A stretch of DNA of 7,578 nt, from NCBI GenBank assembly GCA_023458595.1, contig JAEWYT010000210.1:1-7578 (forward strand), read 5' to 3'. The stretch comes from Pseudomonadota bacterium. GTDB lineage: Bacteria > Pseudomonadota > Alphaproteobacteria > Rhizobiales > Tepidamorphaceae. The notes under the pieces were generated by a model. The model was not told the DNA's origin. It saw only the letters and a list, made by a program, of their open reading frames with translations, and made no database searches. The position numbers were made by a program, and so were the translations under genes. Below are positions 1-6,648 of the stretch, piece by piece (within the stretch, counting starts at the first letter, position 1; every line of letters begins with the position of its first letter).

Positions 1-31
1 GCCCCGTGACCGTGGTCTTGTTGGGTCGCAT
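1..31 (-). CDS. Possible start of a downstream minus-strand gene (partial, first 10 codons)
   Basis: On the minus strand an ATG at 31-29 opens a frame reading MRPNKTTVTG before the window ends. It begins 37 bases after the stop codon of the large restriction-modification gene. A purine-rich AGGGGAAG sequence lies just upstream at a usable Shine-Dalgarno distance. The spacing and the ribosome binding site fit a further gene in the same transcription unit. Ten codons are too few to identify a product, and the frame could close just outside the window. Treat this as a weak call. Confidence 0.3.
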   Translation of the reverse strand, partial: MRPNKTTVTG

Positions 32-68
32 TCGATTCTTCCCCTGTGCTCTGGCGTGGCCGCGTGCC

Positions 69-3000
69 TCAACCGTCGTCGCGGATGTCCAGCGGCGGCA
101 AGCTGGCGACGATCTTCTGCGTTTCCATGCTCACGGTGACGACGCGCTGGAACAGTTCCAGCGGGTAGCGCGGGTTGCCCATGGTTTCGGTGGCCCAGTC
201 GTTGGCGTCGTTGACGATGCCGCTGGCCTTATCCACGCGCACGGCCTGCCGCTCCATCACCCAGTCTAGGGCGGCCTTGCCGTTGACCACGTAGTCCCAG
301 GCGGCTTCGGGGATGCCGGTGAGGGTGATCTTGCCGTTGTAGACCACGGTGCTGCGGTCGTTGATGGACTTGCCGGTGGCCGGGTCTTTGGCCTTGGCGA
401 ACTTCATCTTCTCGACGCGGTAGTCGGCGTCGGTCAGCTTGCCCTTGGCCTCGATGGTCAGCGGGTACTTGTCCACCGTTTCGTAGTTCAGGTGCAGCGC
501 GGCGAGGTCGCGGCCAGCTTGGCTGAAATGCCGGAAATCGGCGGCGGTGCGCACACGCGGGATGCGCGGCAGCTCCTTGCTCAGGTTGTCGGCATAGCGT
601 TCGCGGTAGTCGGGCGAATGCAGGAGGCCGTAGACGTAATAGAAGAGGTCTTCCTTGCTGATCGTTTCGCCGGGATACGCGGACTGGAAATGAACGAGGC
701 CGGCGTTGGTGATGGCATCGCGGCGGCGTGGGCCCTCACTGGGCCCGCTGTCGAAAAGTCCATCATCGGATTGCTGGACGGCTTCGTCGTAGAGGTAGAG
801 TGGAAAGCATTGGGTTACCCCGATATCAACCATTCCAAGGTTTGGCAGGGTGTTCGCTAGCAACACGCTAAATGCGTTCTTCGCGCCAGCGCCCGCCGTA
901 CATATCACCAGATTCTCAGCCCTCGAATCCGGGAAGATGCGTGGCATCTGGTATACCATTTCGTTGAAGCGACGATTGAAGTACAGCCATTGCTTGGTGA
1001 ACGGGCGATACAGGCTGGGAATGATGCACTCGGCCTCGAATGCATAGCTGCGATCCTTTCCAAGATCCTGCTTCAGTGCGCGGGTCCAACTGATTCGCGT
1101 CGGATCGCTGTCGATGAAGCCGTCCACGCGCGCCTGCCGCGCCTTGGTATCCAGTCCCGGATGCGCGACATCGAAGCGCGCCACTTCGGCGTTGTAGAAG
1201 CCGATCATGTTTCGCATGTTGGTCGAGAGCTTGGCCTTGCTCTGGTTGTTGGCCCATGCGTCACGGTTAGTCACCACGCCAAGAGAAAAGTTGTCGAACA
1301 GCTTGGCTGCATCGCCTTTCTTGTCGCCTAGCACCATGAATCGACCGAAGCTGTTATCGCGTTGCTTTAGCCAGTCGCCATGCGCATCAGGGGTGATGGC
1401 TTGCCATTCGGAATCGGCAATTCCAGCCACGCTCGCCAAGGTTTCGATCTTCTTCAGTTTTTCCTCACGGCTTAGGTAATCGCCAATGTCGTGAAAGTAA
1501 ATCTTGCCGTGTTCGCTGGCAGCAGGATTCTTGAGCAGCAGAGAAATGGCAATTGGTGCTCGGCTGCCACTGCCGAAAATCTTGCCGCCCTCCTTACGCG
1601 AGGTTTCACCACTCGTAAGTTGATTGCCGCGCAGGTGAAAAACGTAGATATCAGCGAACTCATCCGCCAAGCACTTTCGCAACCCATCAAATGTATTTGT
1701 GGCCACCCATCCCGCACCAGTAACAAAGCCGATAATTCCTGCGTCGCCAATTCGGTCACTTGCCCAGCGTATGGCTCGGATGTAGCTGTCATACAAACCT
1801 TTTGAGAGCGTTGCGTTTGAGCGGGCGGCGTAGGTTGAGCGGATGCGTTCGTCAAGAGCCGGATACTGCACGTTGTCGTTGTTGTCGTTCTCGCTCTTCT
1901 GTCCAATCGAATACGGCGGATTCCCCACGATCACCCGGATATCCAGCTCTTTCTGTCGCCTGCGCCGCTTGCTGTTGTCCACCAGCAGCTGGTCGACCAG
2001 ATCCTCCTTCTCGTACATCTGGAAGGTGTCGGTCAGGCAGATGCCCTCGAAGGGCACGTAGTCGCCGCCGGCGATACCGTGGTAGGTCGCTTCGATGTTG
2101 ATGGCGGCGATGTAGTAGGCCAGCAGCACCAGCTCGTTGGCGTGGATCTCGTGCCGGTACTTGTGCGCCAGCTCCTCGGGCTTGATCAGGCCGGACTGCA
2201 GCAGCCGGGTGATGAAGGTGCCGGTGCCGGTGAACGGATCGAGGATGTGCACGTTCCTGCTGCCCAGGGTCTGCCCGAACTCCTTCTGCAGCAGGTGGTC
2301 GACGCTGTGCAGGATGAAGTCGACCACCTCGACCGGAGTGTAGACGATGCCCAGGCGCTCGGTCATCTTCGGGAAGGCGTTGCGGAAGAATTTGTCGTAC
2401 AGCTCGACCACGATTTTCTGCTTGCCGGCGGCGCTGTCGATGCCTTCGGCGCGCAGCTTCACGCTGTCGTAGAACTCCTGCAGGGTGTCGGCTTCCTTCT
2501 CCAAGTGCAGTTCGTCGAGCACGTCCAGCACGGCCTGCATGGCCTTCGACATGGGGTTGTGGCGGGCGAAGCTGTAGTCGGCGAACAGGGCCTCGAACAC
2601 CGGGCGGGTGATCAGGTGCTGGGCCAACATCTCGACGATCTCGGCGTCGGAGACCTTGTCGTTGAGGTCGTCGCGCAGTTCGGCGGCGAAGGCGTCGAAG
2701 GCTTCGCGGGCGCGGGTTTGGGTGTCGTCTTCGAGCAGGGCGCGGATGCGGTCGATGTGGGTCTGGGCGATGCGGGCGATGTCGTTGGCCCAATCCTCCC
2801 AGTGGTGGCGATTGCCACACTTCTCGACGACCTTGGCGTAGAGGGCGCGCTCGACTTCGCCGATCTCGAACTCGAACTCGCCCTGTACCTCGGCCTCGTA
2901 GCCTGGCTGCTTCTCGCCGATGCCGAACCTGCCCTTGGCCCGGGCGGCCTTGCGCGCATTGCCGTCCACCAGACGCGCGGCCTTGCGCTGGACGGTGTCG

Positions 3001-4997
3001 GCGATGGCGATGACTTCCATGCGGCTGCGGTCGGGGCCGACGAGGTCGAGCTTGTTGACCATCGCGTCGAAGCGGTCGTCGTGCGAACGCAGGGCCTGCA
3101 GCACTTGCCAGACCACCGCGTAGGTCTTGTTGTCGTTGAGGGCGTCATGCGGTTCGACGCCGGCCGGGATGACCACCGGCAGCACCACGTAGCCGCGCTG
3201 CTTGCCCGGGGCGTTGCGCATCACGCGGCCGACGGACTGCACCACGTCTACCTGCGAGTTGCGCGGGGTGAGAAACAGCACCGCGTCCAGCGCGGGCACG
3301 TCCACGCCTTCTGACAGGCAACGCACGTTGCTTAGGACACGACAGGTGTCCGGCGGCGTGGGGGCCTTGAGCCAGTCGAGCTTGGCCTCCTTCTGCCCGG
3401 CGTTCATGCTGCCGTCGACGTGCTCGGCCTCGCAGGTCAGGCGGGCGGCGTCCTCGATGTCCTCGGCGTCCTGGTAGGCCTCGACCACGGCCTGGAACAT
3501 GCCGGCGATTTCCTTGGAGCTGACCTTGTGGGTCTTGCCGCCCCTGCCCGGTTCGATGACCTGGCAGAACGCCACGGCGCGCTTCATCGGCTCGGGCGTG
3601 CCGGTACCGTCTTCGTGGATACCCAACTTTGCCAGCGCCTTCCAGCAGCCGACGATCTTGGCCGCGTCGTCCACGCGCAGGGTGTTGTTCTCGTCCTTCA
3701 GCAGAGTCTGGAGACGGCGGTTGATGTGGCTTTCCTCGACCGCCAGCACGATGACCTTGTAGTCCACCAGCAGGCCGCGCTTGACCGCCTCGGAGAAGGT
3801 GATGACGAACAGCTGCCTGCCGTACCACGCCTCGTTGTCCATTGAGTACAGGGCGACGTTGTCGCGCTCGGCCACGGCCTTGGCCTCGTTGCCGTAGATA
3901 CGCGGGGTGGCGGTCATGTACAGGCGCTTGCCGGCGCGCAGGTATGCGGCGTCGTGGACGCGGACGAAGGCGCTCTCGTCATCGCCCTCGAAAACGGCAC
4001 CCGTGGTGCGGTGGGCTTCGTCGCAGACGATCAGGTCGAAGTCAGCCAGCCCGTGCTGGTGCTGGGCGTCGTGGATGACCTCGATGGAGTGGTAGGTGCT
4101 GAACACCACGCTCATGTGCTCACCGTCGTTGCGAACGGCAATGCCCTTGGCCAGTGCCTTGGCATCGGTAGTGGCCGGGTAGCGCAGCTCATGGGCCAGC
4201 GTCTGGACGGCGTCGTCCTCCTTGCGGCCCTTCTTCTTGCCCACGTCGCTGTCCGAGCACACGGCGAAGCTGTGTAGGGGTATGGCGCTTTCCTGGGTCC
4301 ACTCGGTGAGGGTCTGCTGCAGCAGCGACAGGCTGGGCACCAGGAACAGCACCCGCTTGCCCTTGCCGGCCAAGGCTTCGGCGATCTTGAGGCTGGTGAA
4401 AGTCTTGCCGGTGCCGCAGGCCATGATGAGCTTGCCGCGGTCGGCGTCCTTGAGGCCGGCAGTGACGGCCCTGAGGGCGGATTCCTGGTGCGGGCGCAGG
4501 GACTTCTTCGCCTTCAGCGTGACCGCAGCCTTGGGCTGGAACTTCGTCCAGTCGATCTGGCTTTCCTCCAGATCGTGCAGGGTGATCTTGCTGACCGGGG
4601 GCTGCTGGTCGACCAGCGCGTTCTCGGCGTTGTCGGACCAGTGGTTGGTGCTGCTGACGATGACGCGGTGGGTGAAAGGCTTGCGGCCGGAGGCCGTGAA
4701 GAAGCTGTCGATGTCCTTCTTTTGGAGCCGGTAGTCCGGGGCATAGAACTTGCACTGAATGGCGTGAATGGCGCCGGTGCCGGCTTCCTCGGCGACCAGG
4801 TCGATGCCGTCGTCCTTGGCAGAGAAGCCGTGGGTCGGCGCCCACTCCGCCCAGGTCTGAACCTTGCTGTAGAGATCGCGGTAGGTGGCCTCGTTGCGCA
4901 GGTAGGCGAGGATCAGGTCCTCGAAGTAGGTGCCCTTCTCGCGCTCGGTCATCGAGGACTGGCGGAGGGTGGCGAGCAGGGTCTCAAGTGCGGTCAC
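69..4997 (-). CDS. Type ISP single-polypeptide restriction-modification enzyme (nuclease-translocase-methyltransferase-TRD)
   Basis: This 1642-residue protein combines DNA cleavage, ATP-driven DNA translocation, N6-adenine methylation and target recognition, like the LlaGI/LlaBIII family of Type ISP enzymes, and would act in the cytoplasm. Residues 1-150 are an Mrr-like PD-(D/E)xK nuclease with GID (D66) and QCK (Q81, K83). Residues 160-640 are a superfamily 2 helicase: Walker A ACGTGKT (193-199), DEAH (326-329), MTATP (361-365) and motif VI QSVGRVMR (587-594). A helical coupler follows (about 640-870). The methyltransferase has a motif X region around 883-896, motif I DPFTGTGTF (920-928) and motif IV NPPY (1026-1029), the order of a gamma-class adenine enzyme. 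The target-recognition region lies within about 1240-1430, followed by the family-like tail LFYYVYGLLHSPDYRERYA. All motifs are present, the frame is unbroken and the length is normal for the family. The GTG at 4997 is preferred: AGGA lies 9 bases upstream, and it gives MTALETLLATLRQ before the conserved TEREKGTYFE. ATG 4952 is an alternative. Family members usually methylate one strand of an asymmetric site; the site here cannot be read from sequence. GC is markedly lower in about 785-1910. Confidence 0.95.
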   Translation of the reverse strand: MTALETLLATLRQSSMTEREKGTYFEDLILAYLRNEATYRDLYSKVQTWAEWAPTHGFSAKDDGIDLVAEEAGTGAIHAIQCKFYAPDYRLQKKDIDSFFTASGRKPFTHRVIVSSTNHWSDNAENALVDQQPPVSKITLHDLEESQIDWTKFQPKAAVTLKAKKSLRPHQESALRAVTAGLKDADRGKLIMACGTGKTFTSLKIAEALAGKGKRVLFLVPSLSLLQQTLTEWTQESAIPLHSFAVCSDSDVGKKKGRKEDDAVQTLAHELRYPATTDAKALAKGIAVRNDGEHMSVVFSTYHSIEVIHDAQHQHGLADFDLIVCDEAHRTTGAVFEGDDESAFVRVHDAAYLRAGKRLYMTATPRIYGNEAKAVAERDNVALYSMDNEAWYGRQLFVITFSEAVKRGLLVDYKVIVLAVEESHINRRLQTLLKDENNTLRVDDAAKIVGCWKALAKLGIHEDGTGTPEPMKRAVAFCQVIEPGRGGKTHKVSSKEIAGMFQAVVEAYQDAEDIEDAARLTCEAEHVDGSMNAGQKEAKLDWLKAPTPPDTCRVLSNVRCLSEGVDVPALDAVLFLTPRNSQVDVVQSVGRVMRNAPGKQRGYVVLPVVIPAGVEPHDALNDNKTYAVVWQVLQALRSHDDRFDAMVNKLDLVGPDRSRMEVIAIADTVQRKAARLVDGNARKAARAKGRFGIGEKQPGYEAEVQGEFEFEIGEVERALYAKVVEKCGNRHHWEDWANDIARIAQTHIDRIRALLEDDTQTRAREAFDAFAAELRDDLNDKVSDAEIVEMLAQHLITRPVFEALFADYSFARHNPMSKAMQAVLDVLDELHLEKEADTLQEFYDSVKLRAEGIDSAAGKQKIVVELYDKFFRNAFPKMTERLGIVYTPVEVVDFILHSVDHLLQKEFGQTLGSRNVHILDPFTGTGTFITRLLQSGLIKPEELAHKYRHEIHANELVLLAYYIAAINIEATYHGIAGGDYVPFEGICLTDTFQMYEKEDLVDQLLVDNSKRRRRQKELDIRVIVGNPPYSIGQKSENDNNDNVQYPALDERIRSTYAARSNATLSKGLYDSYIRAIRWASDRIGDAGIIGFVTGAGWVATNTFDGLRKCLADEFADIYVFHLRGNQLTSGETSRKEGGKIFGSGSRAPIAISLLLKNPAASEHGKIYFHDIGDYLSREEKLKKIETLASVAGIADSEWQAITPDAHGDWLKQRDNSFGRFMVLGDKKGDAAKLFDNFSLGVVTNRDAWANNQSKAKLSTNMRNMIGFYNAEVARFDVAHPGLDTKARQARVDGFIDSDPTRISWTRALKQDLGKDRSYAFEAECIIPSLYRPFTKQWLYFNRRFNEMVYQMPRIFPDSRAENLVICTAGAGAKNAFSVLLANTLPNLGMVDIGVTQCFPLYLYDEAVQQSDDGLFDSGPSEGPRRRDAITNAGLVHFQSAYPGETISKEDLFYYVYGLLHSPDYRERYADNLSKELPRIPRVRTAADFRHFSQAGRDLAALHLNYETVDKYPLTIEAKGKLTDADYRVEKMKFAKAKDPATGKSINDRSTVVYNGKITLTGIPEAAWDYVVNGKAALDWVMERQAVRVDKASGIVNDANDWATETMGNPRYPLELFQRVVTVSMETQKIVASLPPLDIRDDG
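785..1910 (-). other. Low-GC segment inside the restriction-modification gene (second half of methyltransferase plus TRD)
   Basis: Hand counts of 60-base blocks show about 42% GC at 1441-1500, 47% at 1681-1740, 52% at 1501-1560 and 53% at 961-1020 and 1321-1380. Flanking blocks of the same gene give about 67% at 721-780 and 2221-2280 and 75% at 2941-3000. The segment codes for roughly residues 1030-1405: from just after the NPPY motif through the region expected to read the DNA target. The boundaries are approximate. The reading frame and the family motifs continue across it, so this is compositional mosaicism, not damage. Confidence 0.6.
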
Positions 4998-5006
4998 GAA
5001 TCCGGA

Positions 5007-5010
5007 TCCT
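5007..5010 (-). promoter_or_regulatory. Ribosome binding site deciding the GTG start of the restriction-modification gene
   Basis: On the minus strand AGGA is followed by nine bases and then GTG at 4997. The in-frame ATG at 4952 has no comparable purine run upstream. The ATG at 5057 also lacks one and would add a 20-residue hydrophobic leader that a cytoplasmic restriction enzyme should not have. The site is short, so the start call is good but not certain. Confidence 0.5.
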
Positions 5011-5054
5011 GGAAAGGCGGTGAATCGAAGGAAGAAAAGGAGCGACAAGACTCC

Positions 5055-5079
5055 CATGTCATTTGAAATCAATGACATG
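5055..5079. repeat. Perfect 9-bp inverted repeat in the spacer upstream of the restriction-modification gene (possible operator or RNA hairpin)
   Basis: CATGTCATT and AATGACATG are exact reverse complements separated by seven bases (TGAAATC). This gives a 25-bp hyphenated palindrome in an AT-rich patch of an otherwise GC-rich region. It is centred about 70 bases upstream of the GTG start and outside both coding regions. The layout suits a dimeric repressor or controller-protein site. As RNA it could form a 9-bp stem, but no U-tract follows on either strand, so it is not a standard intrinsic terminator. A possible -10 hexamer TAGAAT (minus strand, 5115-5110) would put the palindrome in the 5' leader; its -35 partner is poor. 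Confidence 0.5.
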
Positions 5080-5094
5080 CACGACATCGCGTGC
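5079..5094. repeat. Small inverted repeat abutting the palindrome
   Basis: GCACG and CGTGC flank six bases, a 5-bp stem directly next to the larger palindrome at 5055-5079. In a GC-rich background a 5-bp stem can occur by chance. Its position between the CoiA-like stop and the next start could let the pair act as a transcript-processing or attenuation structure. No T-run follows, so it is not called a terminator. Confidence 0.2.
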
Positions 5095-5127
5095 CCCCTC
5101 CAGCCTTCGATTCTAGGTGCCACCGGC

Positions 5128-6603
5128 TCAAAGGGCGACCAGCGGGGATGATCGGCCACCGGAATCGTTGCCCGGATCCACGTGGGCACCCGGGAGCCAG
5201 CCGGCGGCGGGCGGCGGAAGGACTTCGCACTCGCCCTTGGGCGCCGGCAGCTGCCGGATGACTCGGGCGGAGTCCAGCCTGTCGACGAAATCGTTGACGG
5301 GGGTGTAGAAGTTCGGAATCCGCTCGTTCTCTTCGTTGGTGAATACCCAGTAGGCCAGCCGCCTCTTGGCGAATCCCGCGCGTTGGGCCTCGGCACGATT
5401 GGCGTACTGGGTGATGAAGAGCCTGTACAGCGCCCTCTCCGGGTGGAAGCTTCGACGAACCCAGGTGGCGACGTCCCTCTGGTTGAAGCGGTCACCGGGG
5501 GATCGCTTTGCCACGAAGTGGTCATGGGCCAGGAGCTGCCAAAGAACCGGATCGACCCCGAAGATCCAGGCATCCTCGTGGGCCCGGAGGCAGGCGGAGC
5601 GAATCGCCGCTGGCACGGCGTCCAGGAGCTCGCTGACGCGGTCTTCCGCGCTGACCCGATACTCGCGCAAGATCCGGTCGATCCGTTCAGGCGAGGTCAG
5701 TTCCATGAGATGGCCCAGGTCCTCAGCGTGTCTCGCACGCTTCTGGCGGCGCATGTAGGCTTTCCTGCCCTCCTTGTCCCTGGTCTCCTGGGCCTCGCGC
5801 TGCTGGCGGACCTGGGCCGCCTTCGCCATCTGCTCCCGCAGCTGTGCGATTTCCTGGTTCCTTGCCGCAACCTGCTCGTCCAGCTCCAGCTTGGAAGCCT
5901 GCCACTCCGCAACTGCCTCGGGGCACGAGATCCAACTGCGATTGGCGGCGTCATCGAGCACGGCGTGCTCGAAGGCCGCCAGGTCGTGGGGAATGTCACG
6001 GTGCAGTTGGGACAGGTCGATCTCGACCATCCTCCGACCCTGCGCCTGGACTCGCGCCGCCTTGATATCGCCGACGGCATGGGTCACTCGGATCTCGATC
6101 AGCAGCTCGCCGACCGTATCCCGGGCCATGACATCGGGCTTGTAGCTGCCAAACGATCGCTCGATCTCGATGTCGTGCAACGCCATGCTGCGGCTCGGCT
6201 GGTCGACCTGGCGTCCCCAGTGGAGCCGGCCATCGTCGTCGCGAGCATGCGGCGGGTTGGGCATGTCGATCAGGTCACCGGTCCAGGCTGGAATCACCAG
6301 CCGCTGGTGGTCGGCGATCAGTTGCTTGGCCCGCTCGTGGATTCCGGTTTCGCGACCCGTCTGGCAGCCGGTGTCGGTCAGGTGGGCGAAGTGGGGCCGC
6401 TTGCGCCGGCTCTCCTGAGCCTTGGCCGACAGCGGGGCATGACACCCCGGGCAGATGCAGCCGCACGCCTTGCCTTTCGGCACCTCGTTCGGGGCCCAGA
6501 CACGGCCATCCTTCAGGCCAAACGGGACGCGGAACCCGCCGCGCCGCGCCAGCCGGTTGCCCGACGGATTGCGAAGTGAGAACGGCTCTGGGATGGTGTC
6601 CAT
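5128..6603 (-). CDS. CoiA-like (competence protein CoiA family) nuclease-like protein with coiled coil
   Basis: This 491-residue protein resembles the CoiA-like family, named after a Gram-positive competence protein but widespread in proteobacteria, where its role is unclear and is unlikely to be competence itself. The N-terminus has FRVPFGLKDGRVWAPNEVPK and then a cysteine cluster, C47-x-C49-x-C51-PG-C54-HAPL, with HFAH at 71-74 and C80, consistent with zinc binding. ETGIHERAKQLI (85-96) is also typical. The nuclease-like core has YKPDV (D157) and LIEIRVTHAV (E170, R172, H175), followed by VEIDLSQL; the usual Lys/Gln of the active-site triad appears as Arg, so catalysis is not assured. Residues about 232-300 are a highly charged predicted coiled coil. 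Residues 300-460 form a further region I do not recognise. The start at 6603 follows AAGGA at a 7-base distance. Upstream in-frame extension would run into the divergent gene and lacks support. The 130-base gap to the restriction-modification gene on the same strand allows co-transcription. There are no membrane segments, so it is probably cytoplasmic. Confidence 0.8.
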   Translation of the reverse strand: MDTIPEPFSLRNPSGNRLARRGGFRVPFGLKDGRVWAPNEVPKGKACGCICPGCHAPLSAKAQESRRKRPHFAHLTDTGCQTGRETGIHERAKQLIADHQRLVIPAWTGDLIDMPNPPHARDDDGRLHWGRQVDQPSRSMALHDIEIERSFGSYKPDVMARDTVGELLIEIRVTHAVGDIKAARVQAQGRRMVEIDLSQLHRDIPHDLAAFEHAVLDDAANRSWISCPEAVAEWQASKLELDEQVAARNQEIAQLREQMAKAAQVRQQREAQETRDKEGRKAYMRRQKRARHAEDLGHLMELTSPERIDRILREYRVSAEDRVSELLDAVPAAIRSACLRAHEDAWIFGVDPVLWQLLAHDHFVAKRSPGDRFNQRDVATWVRRSFHPERALYRLFITQYANRAEAQRAGFAKRRLAYWVFTNEENERIPNFYTPVNDFVDRLDSARVIRQLPAPKGECEVLPPPAAGWLPGAHVDPGNDSGGRSSPLVAL

Positions 6604-6648
6604 GGTGCTTTCCTTGATCGGAGGGAAAGCAGAAATTCGCCGCAGGCC
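6604..6648. promoter_or_regulatory. Divergent gap between the CoiA-like gene and the membrane-protein gene
   Basis: Only 45 bases separate the two divergent start codons, and part of this is the CoiA-like ribosome binding site. Two complete back-to-back promoters do not fit, so at least one promoter must overlap the first codons of the opposite gene. I could not pick convincing -35/-10 pairs on either strand. Confidence 0.4.
6611..6615 (-). promoter_or_regulatory. Strong ribosome binding site of the CoiA-like gene
   Basis: AAGGA, extended to AAGGAAAG on the minus strand, lies seven bases before ATG 6603. This fixes the start and argues against the longer frame that opens at 6855. Confidence 0.75.

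Noticed and set aside
1852..2820. 322-codon minus-strand frame rich in Arg, Pro and His
   Set aside because: It is an alternate frame of the methyltransferase/coupler region with the biased composition of a shadow frame.
2079..3314. 411-codon plus-strand open frame
   Set aside because: It is antisense to the helicase and coupler parts of a gene with clear motifs. Its Val/Asp/Gly/Leu-rich composition is what the complement of GC-rich coding sequence gives.
4998..5057. Hydrophobic leader from ATG 5057 as a signal peptide on the restriction-modification enzyme
   Set aside because: There is no ribosome binding site, the ATG lies inside the palindrome, and an ATP-dependent DNA enzyme should not be exported.
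5011..5127. Intrinsic terminator after the CoiA-like gene
   Set aside because: The inverted repeats here lack a following T-run on the minus strand, so termination cannot be supported.
4998..5573. In-frame N-terminal extension of the restriction-modification protein up to 5573
   Set aside because: Its first part overlaps the CoiA-like coding region in another frame and reads as low-complexity Ser/Pro/Arg typical of a shadow frame. The family-like sequence begins at the GTG at 4997.
5182..6579. 465-codon plus-strand open frame
   Set aside because: It is antisense to the CoiA-like gene, with no recognisable domain and no independent ribosome binding site.
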